From Candidatus Kuenenbacteria bacterium CG_4_8_14_3_um_filter_39_15 (lineage in GTDB: Bacteria > Patescibacteriota > Patescibacteriia > UBA2196 > GWA2-42-15), in NCBI GenBank assembly GCA_002782365.1, contig PFHP01000033.1:658-13663 (forward strand): 13,006 nt of DNA. Reading direction: 5' to 3'. The notes below the pieces were generated by a model. That model did no database searches. It was given only the letters and a program-made list of their open reading frames with translations, and was not told the DNA's origin. Of this stretch, positions 1 to 5,635 are shown one piece after another. A program made the translations under genes and the position numbers. The first letter of the stretch is position 1. Each line of letters starts with the position of its first letter.

Positions 1-552
1 ATCGGACTTGATTAAAATTTGATCATCAATTTCATTATGGTTAAATTTTACTTGGCCGCAAATCAAATCTTTAAAAACCGTTTCACCGGCTGGAATTCTC
101 ATCCGAATTACGTGCGCTTCAGCGGCGGCCAGCTTCCTTTGAATTGCTTCGGCTGATAACTGCAGGCATTGGCGGTCATATTTTGGCGCCATTTTTTTAG
201 CTGTCTGCTCCGCGCGCATTTTAACCAACCGTTCCGCCGAACAAAAACAATAATAGGCATGGCCTTTTTCAATTAATTCGTCGGCGTATTTTTGATAAAT
301 TGCTGTGCGCCGCGATTGGAAAATTATATTGTCTTCGTTGTCATAATTTATGCCAACCCATTTCAGCGCCTCAAAAATTATTGCCACGCTCCCTTCCTGG
401 TAACGAGCTTGATCCGTATCTTCTATGCGCAGTAAAAATTCACCTTTATTTTTTCTAGCAAAAAGATAGGCAAAAAGAGCGGTGCGCAAACTGCCGATGT
501 GCAGATCACCGGTTGGACTGGGAGCAAAACGAGTAGCAATTAATTTTGACAT
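1..552 (-). CDS. gltX: Glutamyl-tRNA synthetase, N-terminal part (runs off left edge)
   Basis: Class I aminoacyl-tRNA synthetase that charges tRNA with glutamate in the cytoplasm. The 184 visible codons open with an ATG at 552 and continue to base 1 without a stop. The Rossmann catalytic core is clear: FAPSPTGDLHIGS at residues 9-21 holds the HIGH-type ATP motif (here HIGS, 18-21), followed by RTALFAYLFAR, LLRIEDTD and the YYCFCS stretch typical of GluRS. VIRMRIP further on matches the conserved strand in the family. The KMSKS loop and anticodon-binding domain lie outside the window, so discrimination between Glu-tRNA(Glu) and Glu-tRNA(Gln) cannot be judged; many bacteria of this type lack GlnRS and use a non-discriminating enzyme. 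It is the last visible gene of the minus-strand run, 64 bp after mtnP, with a hairpin element between them. No Shine-Dalgarno precedes the ATG. Confidence 0.95.
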   Translation of the reverse strand, partial: MSKLIATRFAPSPTGDLHIGSLRTALFAYLFARKNKGEFLLRIEDTDQARYQEGSVAIIFEALKWVGINYDNEDNIIFQSRRTAIYQKYADELIEKGHAYYCFCSAERLVKMRAEQTAKKMAPKYDRQCLQLSAEAIQRKLAAAEAHVIRMRIPAGETVFKDLICGQVKFNHNEIDDQILIKSD

Positions 553-618
553 AATTTTTCAATTTATAATTTTTCTGCCCAATGGCTGGCAGTGATCCGC
601 CTCGGGCAGATAATTTTT
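551..618. repeat. 35-bp palindromic element flanked by 9-bp direct repeats
   Basis: The mtnP-gltX gap contains a 35-bp GC-rich segment (575-609) with terminal inverted repeats CTGCCC (575-580) and GGGCAG (604-609). Read on the minus strand it folds into a stem of about 13 pairs (609-597 with 589-575), with one G-T wobble, two single-base bulges (at 587 and 583) and a 7-nt loop (596-590). ATAATTTTT occurs directly on both sides (566-574 and 610-618), and a third time at 551-559. The flanking copies overlap the mtnP stop codon and lie next to the gltX start. The form resembles a small palindromic repeat or MITE with a 9-bp target duplication, or an RNA processing or attenuating hairpin. On the minus strand it is followed by A residues, so it is not a standard terminator for mtnP. 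Confidence 0.6.
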
Positions 619-1453
619 AAACAAACGCGGATTCACTCGCCTGCCAACAACCACAATCTTTTTCTTTGGGGATTTTCGGAATAATATTAGAAAGCAGCTC
701 TTTGACATTTTCCACATTCTGTTTGAAAACCCCGAGTATTTCCTGTGTGGTCACGGGCTTAATTTTAGGATTCCCCTCCAACCCCACATCCCAATCAGTC
801 ACAAGGGCGATGTTAACCAAACAAATATCAAGTTCCCGCGCCAGTACTACTTCGGGATAATGAGTCATATTAACCACATCCCATGCTTGGGCAGAAAACC
901 AACGTGATTCTGGCTTGGTGGAAAAACGTGGCCCTTCGATAACCACAATAGTGCCGGTCTTATGATAAGGAATTGATATTTTTTTACAACATTCAGCCGC
1001 TAATTTCCTAAGAGTGGGACAATAAGGTTCGGCCATGGAAAAATGGGCGACTTCCGGCCCATGGAAAAAAGTATCATCTCGATGTTTGGTTCGATCAACA
1101 AAATGATCAGTGATTACAAAATCTCCTGGTTTGATATGCGACTGAAGCGAGCCAGCGGTACAAGAGGTGATTATTCTTTCCACCCCCAACATCTTGAGTG
1201 CCCAGATATTAGCTTGATAAGGTATTTTATGGGGAGGCAGATGATGATTTTTACCATGTCTGGATAAAAAAGCGACTTTTTTACCTTGATAAGTGCCGAC
1301 TAATATTTTTTCCGACGGCTGACCAAAGGGTGTTCGGATACTGATCTCTCTGGCCTGATCTAAAAACTTATAAAAACCGGAACCGCCGATAACGCCAATT
1401 TCAGCGATTTTTTTCTTTTCTTTAATCTTTTTTATTTTATTTTTTAATTTCAT
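617..1453 (-). CDS. mtnP: S-methyl-5'-thioadenosine phosphorylase
   Basis: Family 2 purine nucleoside phosphorylase that splits methylthioadenosine with phosphate into adenine and 5-methylthioribose-1-phosphate. Visible signatures are the phosphate-binding IGVIGGSG (19-26), SRHGKNHHLPPHKIPYQAN-type block (64-82), EGPRFSTKPESR (173-184), NMTHYPE (195-201) and TDWD (219-222). The Asp pair in TDWD matches the base-contacting aspartates of human MTAP (TDYD), which favours adenine nucleosides over inosine/guanosine. At 278 aa it is a normal length. The first 16 residues are unusually lysine-rich (MKLKNKIKKIKEKKK) and precede the start of the fold; the ATG at 1453 is accepted because no better start lies between it and the fold. 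It begins 1 bp after apt ends, so the two are almost certainly co-transcribed: its product adenine is the substrate of Apt. A C-terminal CGCW (267-270) echoes the Cys-rich tail of some family members. Confidence 0.93.
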   Translation of the reverse strand: MKLKNKIKKIKEKKKIAEIGVIGGSGFYKFLDQAREISIRTPFGQPSEKILVGTYQGKKVAFLSRHGKNHHLPPHKIPYQANIWALKMLGVERIITSCTAGSLQSHIKPGDFVITDHFVDRTKHRDDTFFHGPEVAHFSMAEPYCPTLRKLAAECCKKISIPYHKTGTIVVIEGPRFSTKPESRWFSAQAWDVVNMTHYPEVVLARELDICLVNIALVTDWDVGLEGNPKIKPVTTQEILGVFKQNVENVKELLSNIIPKIPKEKDCGCWQASESAFV

Positions 1454-1454
1454 A

Positions 1455-1985
1455 TTAAATTACCTGCTCGCCATAATAGCTAATAAGCGAATGGACTTTG
1501 TATTTTTTTAATTTAGCTGAACCGCCGAGAAAGGGCAGGTCCACAACAACTGCAATACCAACTATTTTCCCGCCTAAACGCTCAACTAATTTAGCAGCGG
1601 CTTGTAGTGTACCGCCGGTGGCGATCAAATCATCAATAATCAAAATTTTCTCACCTTTTCTAAGGGTATCCTCGTGCATCTCAATGGTTTCCGAGGCATA
1701 TTCCAAAGTGTATGATTCCTGGATAGTTTTATGGGGCAGCTTGCCTTTTTTGCGGACTAAAGAAACACCGGCTCCCAGCCGATAACCCACCACTCCAGCT
1801 AAGACAAAACCACGCGCATCAATGCCAACTACCTTGTCAACTTTTTGTGTGGCAAACGGTTTAATTAATTCTTGCACTAAGTAAGCAAAAACCTCTTTAT
1901 TCTCAAATAAGGTCGTCACGTCATAAAATAAGATCCCTTCTTTTGGCCAATTAGGTACTTTGCGGATGAATTGATCAAGGTCCAT
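1455..1985 (-). CDS. apt: Adenine phosphoribosyltransferase
   Basis: Converts adenine and PRPP to AMP and pyrophosphate, a cytoplasmic purine-salvage step. The type I PRTase fold is clear: the PRPP-binding motif ILIIDDLIATGGT sits at residues 114-126, the DARGF adenine/PRPP loop at 56-60, and the flexible hood with VRKKGKLP (78-85) and the SYTLEY strand (91-96) in between. Length (176 aa) is standard for bacterial Apt, and the opening MDLDQFIRKVPNWPKEGILFYDVTTL matches the family N-terminus, fixing the ATG at 1985. It is followed 1 bp later by mtnP, giving a two-step route from methylthioadenosine to AMP. The 83-bp gap upstream is AT-rich and holds a weak promoter candidate, so apt-mtnP (and perhaps gltX) may have their own transcript within the longer run. 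Confidence 0.96.
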   Translation of the reverse strand: MDLDQFIRKVPNWPKEGILFYDVTTLFENKEVFAYLVQELIKPFATQKVDKVVGIDARGFVLAGVVGYRLGAGVSLVRKKGKLPHKTIQESYTLEYASETIEMHEDTLRKGEKILIIDDLIATGGTLQAAAKLVERLGGKIVGIAVVVDLPFLGGSAKLKKYKVHSLISYYGEQVI

Positions 1986-1994
1986 AACTTCGCA

Positions 1995-2022
1995 ATTTTA
2001 AAATAATGCTTAAATTACTCAA
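1995..2022 (-). promoter_or_regulatory. Weak sigma-70-like promoter candidate for apt
   Basis: On the minus strand TTGAGT (2022-2017), a 16-bp spacer and TAAAAT (2000-1995) lie in the gap between the GalE-like gene and apt. Only 9 bases separate the -10 element from the apt ATG, so any transcript would start within a few bases of the start codon. The surrounding 83 bp (1986-2068) is very AT-rich, so chance matches are likely; confidence is low. I see no other signal in the gap. Confidence 0.25.
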
Positions 2023-2068
2023 CTTTAAAATTAAATCATTTTGAAATTGTTTGAAAATTGAAAATTTA

Positions 2069-2986
2069 TTAATTAGCTTTAAACCAATCCCATGTTTGCT
2101 TTAATCCCTTATTTAAATCATATTGCGGCTGCCAATTTAAATCGTGTTTGATTTTATTAAATGAAAGGCAACTTTTCATTTGTTCGCCTGTAACGTATGG
2201 TCTATGTTTAATAAAGACTTTTGTCTGGGAAATTTGAATCATTTTTTTGGCCAGATTATCTATATTCGTTTGTTTACCTGTGCCGATATTAAATATGCCC
2301 TGGACTTGCTTGGGCAATGCTTTGATGACTGCGGAAACTACATCGGCCACATAAACAAAATCCCTGGTCTGTTGACCGCCGTTTACCCAGAGCGATTTTT
2401 TGCTGATTAATTGATGACCAAAAACCGCGACGACACCCGCCTCGCCTAAATAATTCTGGCGCGGGCCATAAATATTCGCCAAACGTAAAATAGTGTAAGG
2501 CAATCTATGTTGGTTTGAATAATAGTATAAATATTTTTCTAGCGCTAGCTTAGCAATGCCATAGGGCGAAAGGGGCTGCTCTTTTTCTGTTTCCAGAGTG
2601 GGAATTTTTACGCCGTCGCCGTAAATCGCGCCACCGCTGGAAATAAAAATAAATTTTTTAATTTTGTATTTGACACAATTTTCCAACAAATTCAAGGAGC
2701 CAATAATATTGCTCTGGGCATCAAAAATTGGGTCAACAATTGAGCGCCTGACATTCATTTGCGCTGCCAGGTGACAGACTATTGCTGGTTTTTCTTTTTT
2801 AAAGATCAGGGAGAGTTTTCTATCTTGAATTTTTAATTGGTAGAATTTGGCTTGAGGATTTAAATTTTCTTTTTTACCGGTTGACAAATCATCCACCACA
2901 ATTACTTGATGGTTTTGCATAATGAATTCATCCACTAAATGCGAACCGATAAAGCCAGCTCCGCCGGTGACTAAAATTTTAGGCAT
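2069..2986 (-). CDS. GalE-like NAD-dependent nucleotide-sugar epimerase/dehydratase (extended SDR)
   Basis: Extended short-chain dehydrogenase/reductase acting on a nucleotide-activated sugar, most like UDP-glucose/UDP-GlcNAc 4-epimerases. The NAD-binding GGAGFIG is at residues 8-14 with the acidic VVDDLSTG (30-37) ending strand 2. HLAAQ (72-76), catalytic SSGGAIYG (116-123) and the YGIAK YxxxK pair (Y142, K146) follow. NIYGPRQ (171-177) and RDFVYVADV (208-216) are the substrate-domain signatures of the GalE branch. At 305 aa it is complete. The SSGGAIYG and SPYG context fits epimerases of surface-polysaccharide loci, but the sugar cannot be assigned. Its start overlaps the end of metK by 8 bp (ATGCCTAA), suggesting translational coupling, although the two products have no obvious metabolic link. 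It probably serves the same glycan pathway as the second SDR at 4135-5145. Confidence 0.88.
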   Translation of the reverse strand: MPKILVTGGAGFIGSHLVDEFIMQNHQVIVVDDLSTGKKENLNPQAKFYQLKIQDRKLSLIFKKEKPAIVCHLAAQMNVRRSIVDPIFDAQSNIIGSLNLLENCVKYKIKKFIFISSGGAIYGDGVKIPTLETEKEQPLSPYGIAKLALEKYLYYYSNQHRLPYTILRLANIYGPRQNYLGEAGVVAVFGHQLISKKSLWVNGGQQTRDFVYVADVVSAVIKALPKQVQGIFNIGTGKQTNIDNLAKKMIQISQTKVFIKHRPYVTGEQMKSCLSFNKIKHDLNWQPQYDLNKGLKQTWDWFKAN

Positions 2987-4118
2987 ATTTTTTCAATTTA
3001 GCAACCATGTCTTTCCGCTCCCAGGTAAATTCCGGCAACTCGCGGCCGAAGTGGCCGTAGGCAGCTGTTTTTTTGTAAATGGGCCGGAGGAGATTTAAGT
3101 GTTTAATAATGCCGGCTGGAGTGAGTGGAAAAACTTGGCGGACAATTTTCTCCAATTTTGAATCTGCCAGAACGCCAGTGCCTTTAGTGTCAACCAAAAC
3201 GGAAATGGGGTCAGCCACGCCAATGACATAAGCCAGTTGAATTTCACAACGGCTGGCCAATTTAGCCGTCACAATATTTTTAGCAATGTAGCGCGCCATA
3301 TAACTGGCGGAACGGTCAACTTTTGAAGGATCCTTGCCTGAAAAACAACCGCCGCCATGGCTGCCATGGCCGCCATAAGTGTCAACAATTATTTTACGGC
3401 CGGTTAATCCCGCGTCCGCGGGAGGACCGCCCTTGACAAAACGGCCGGTGGCGTTAACAAAAAATTTAGTTTTTTTATCCAGATATTTGCCGGCAATCGG
3501 CCGAACGACATGCTGGATAATATCGCGCTTCAGGCGCGCTGGGCTGACATCGGGATTGTGTTGAGCGGCAATGACTACGGTTTCCAATCTTTTTGGCTGG
3601 CCATTAATATATTCAACCGCCAGCTCCACTTTGCCGTCTGGCCTCAAATACGGCAGTTTTTTATTTTTTCGCACTTGAGCTAATCTGGCTGCCATTTGGT
3701 GCGACATTAAAATTGAGAGCGGCATTAATTCTTTAGTTTCCGTGCAGGCATAACCGAACATTAAGCCTTGGTCGCCAGCGCCTTGTTTTTTCTTATCAAC
3801 GCCCTGGACAATGTCCGGAGACTGCTCATCAATCGCCACCACAACGCCCACATCATCAGCGCAAAAACCAAAATGGCCGTTGTCATAGCCAATTTCACGA
3901 ATGGTGTCGCGGGCAATGGCGGCGACGTCAACATAACCTTTGGTGCGAATTTCGCCGGCGACAACGACCAGGCCGGTGGTCACCAGAGTTTCAATGCCGG
4001 CATGGCTGAATTTATCTTGACGAATTAATTCATCAAGGATGGCATCGGAAACCTGATCGGCTATCTTATCAGGATGGCCTTCAGTCACTGACTCGGAGGT
4101 GAAGATGTATTTATTCAT
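2979..4118 (-). CDS. metK: S-adenosylmethionine synthetase
   Basis: Makes SAM from methionine and ATP, releasing phosphate and pyrophosphate. All three MAT domains are present over 379 aa, close to the usual ~384. Signatures are SVTEGHPDK (10-18, ATP/methionine site with His15), GAGDQG (113-118) and the P-loop-like segment [17 protein letters not shown] (255-271) after [14 protein letters not shown]. The loop reads [15 protein letters not shown] rather than the E. coli GGMARHGGGAFSGKD; similar GxGAH variants are common in other phyla, and the Cys at 258 replaces a usual Ala. The ATG at 4118 matches the family start. The gene sits 16 bp after the decarboxylase-like SDR and overlaps the GalE-like SDR by 8 bp, so it is embedded in a sugar-nucleotide run. 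There is no room for a SAM riboswitch in the 16-bp leader. Confidence 0.97.
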   Translation of the reverse strand: MNKYIFTSESVTEGHPDKIADQVSDAILDELIRQDKFSHAGIETLVTTGLVVVAGEIRTKGYVDVAAIARDTIREIGYDNGHFGFCADDVGVVVAIDEQSPDIVQGVDKKKQGAGDQGLMFGYACTETKELMPLSILMSHQMAARLAQVRKNKKLPYLRPDGKVELAVEYINGQPKRLETVVIAAQHNPDVSPARLKRDIIQHVVRPIAGKYLDKKTKFFVNATGRFVKGGPPADAGLTGRKIIVDTYGGHGSHGGGCFSGKDPSKVDRSASYMARYIAKNIVTAKLASRCEIQLAYVIGVADPISVLVDTKGTGVLADSKLEKIVRQVFPLTPAGIIKHLNLLRPIYKKTAAYGHFGRELPEFTWERKDMVAKLKKYA

Positions 4119-4134
4119 AGTTATTTTTTAATTA

Positions 4135-5145
4135 TTAAACTTCATATAATCTCATATTGGTCTGCATAAATTCAATGGTTTTCTTCAAGCCTTCTTCAAG
4201 ATCAATCAGCGGAAACCAGCCGAGACTTTCTTTAGCCATGGTAATGTCAGGAATATTATAAGAAGCGGCATGCCAGTCCGGATCCTGATAAATGATTTTA
4301 GATTTTGAACCGGTCATTTTAATGATTAACTCTGCCACGTCTTTTAGCGCGTGCTTTTCATAATGACCAAGATTGATTGGCCCGGCCAGATCTGATTTGG
4401 CTAACTTAACCAGACCGTCAATAATATCGTCAATATAACAAAACGTATTTTCAGTCTGCTCATTGCCGTAGATAATCAGATCTTTGTTATTTAGAGCATG
4501 AAGAATAAAATCTGGCACTGCCCGGCCTTCTTTAATGGCCATTTTAGGGCCAAACGTTGTGAAAACTCTGGCAATCTTGGTATTTATTTTGAATTTTCTT
4601 TGGTAATTGGCAACAATGGTTTCGGCAAACCGCTTGCCTTCGTCATAAGCGCTGCGACTGTCAATAGGATTGACTAAACCTAAATAATCTTCCTTAATCG
4701 GCTTGGTATCCAAGGCATGGCCATAAACATGCTGGCTTGAAGTATGAATAAAAATTGATTGGTATTGCACCGCCAAATCAAGCATATTTTTGACGCCAGA
4801 GGAGTTAGCGCCAATGATTTCCAGGGCGTATTGTTCATGATCTTTGGGCGAGGTGGGACAGGCAAGATTATAAATGGCCTGAATGCCCTGAACGGCAACT
4901 TGGAATTTTTTCAACTCGGGAAAATTTTCCAAATCAAGCGGCTGGGTAATATCATGGCGAATAAATTCAAAATTCGGGTTTTGCAGCAGTAAATCAATGT
5001 TTGATTCCTTGCCGGTAATAAAATTGTCAATGGCGATAACATGGTTCTGGGTGACAAGCTGCTGACAAAGGTTAGTGCCAATAAATCCGGCAGCGCCGCT
5101 AACTATAATATTTGGTTTGTCAGTGGCTGAATTTTTATACGGCAT
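4135..5145 (-). CDS. UDP-glucuronate decarboxylase-like SDR with altered active site
   Basis: Extended SDR closest in sequence feel to UDP-glucuronate decarboxylase (UXS): GAAGFIG (17-23), NLACPTSP (93-100), a VNPIDSRSAYDEGKRFAET block (158-176, YxxxK = Y167/K171), ARVFTTFGPKM (192-202) and FCYIDDIIDGLV (235-246). The NPI-x-x-R-x-x-YDEGKR signature is typical of UXS. However, the segment before VYG reads HTSSQH (134-139), where UXS enzymes have TSE, so His139 stands in the place of the catalytic Glu. The QTR-x-F arginine region is also changed (QTENTF, 230-235). It may therefore be a different epimerase/dehydratase of the same subfamily. A TTG at 5154 would add three residues; the ATG at 5145 is preferred because it starts nearer the fold, 10 bp after the GtrA stop. 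336 aa from this ATG. The likely role is supply of a nucleotide sugar for surface glycan. Confidence 0.75.
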   Translation of the reverse strand: MPYKNSATDKPNIIVSGAAGFIGTNLCQQLVTQNHVIAIDNFITGKESNIDLLLQNPNFEFIRHDITQPLDLENFPELKKFQVAVQGIQAIYNLACPTSPKDHEQYALEIIGANSSGVKNMLDLAVQYQSIFIHTSSQHVYGHALDTKPIKEDYLGLVNPIDSRSAYDEGKRFAETIVANYQRKFKINTKIARVFTTFGPKMAIKEGRAVPDFILHALNNKDLIIYGNEQTENTFCYIDDIIDGLVKLAKSDLAGPINLGHYEKHALKDVAELIIKMTGSKSKIIYQDPDWHAASYNIPDITMAKESLGWFPLIDLEEGLKKTIEFMQTNMRLYEV

Positions 5146-5155
5146 AATTTTCAAT

Positions 5156-5632
5156 TTAATTATTAATTTTATTATTTAATTCTTCTTTATTAAATACCCA
5201 CTTTTTAGTCAAATAGTAAACAATCAAAGTGCAAATTATCATACCGATAATCTTGCCAATAATATCATGGCAACCGATATATTCCACGGTAATGAACAGC
5301 ACCAGTTCACTGATAATTAAGCCGAGAATCATAACTAAAATAAATTTAACATATTGCCTGTGGATGTTTTTGCTGTTGTCCCTGAATGTCCAGTGCTTGT
5401 GAAAAACAAAACGGGCAATGCTGGCAATGAGCATAGTGAAAATGTTGACTGTCAAATAATGTTCCTGCCAGAAAAAGAATGCCCTGGTAAGGTAAATATA
5501 CAAGCCAAGATCAAGCATGTTGGATAAATTGCCAACTAAAGAATATCTCAGCAGCTCTTTGACGGCCGGGTATTTTTTAAGAAATGGGAATTGCCTGATT
5601 GTATTTAATGTGGAATAATATAGTTTTAGCAT
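5156..5632 (-). CDS. GtrA-family membrane protein
   Basis: Small inner-membrane protein of 158 aa with four predicted transmembrane segments at about 29-48, 57-78, 96-117 and 124-143. The pattern between helices 2 and 3, ARFVFHKHWTFR (73-84), and the closing YYLTKKWVFN (139-148) are the conserved GtrA/DPMS-associated motifs. Proteins of this family are linked to movement of polyprenyl-phosphate-linked sugars across the membrane or to O-antigen glucosylation. The N-terminal 28 residues are polar and cytoplasmic. It lies 3 bp after the protease stop and just upstream of the decarboxylase-like SDR, in keeping with a surface-glycan role. AGGT about 13 bp before the ATG is the closest thing to a ribosome site in the run, but is too far for confidence. 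The partner glycosyltransferase is not in the window. Confidence 0.87.
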   Translation of the reverse strand: MLKLYYSTLNTIRQFPFLKKYPAVKELLRYSLVGNLSNMLDLGLYIYLTRAFFFWQEHYLTVNIFTMLIASIARFVFHKHWTFRDNSKNIHRQYVKFILVMILGLIISELVLFITVEYIGCHDIIGKIIGMIICTLIVYYLTKKWVFNKEELNNKINN

Positions 5633-5635
5633 ATT

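Noticed and set aside
575..609. Rho-independent terminator after mtnP
   Set aside because: On the minus strand the stem is followed by A residues, not T, so it does not fit a terminator for that gene.
3768..4028. Plus-strand open frame opposite metK
   Set aside because: It lies wholly inside metK, has no family features, and metK is complete and conserved on the other strand.
4119..4134. Possible SAM riboswitch upstream of metK
   Set aside because: Only 16 AT-rich bases separate metK from the upstream gene; no structured leader can fit.
5146..5154. TTG start for the decarboxylase-like SDR
   Set aside because: It adds only three residues; the ATG at 5145 is more usual and nothing favours the TTG.
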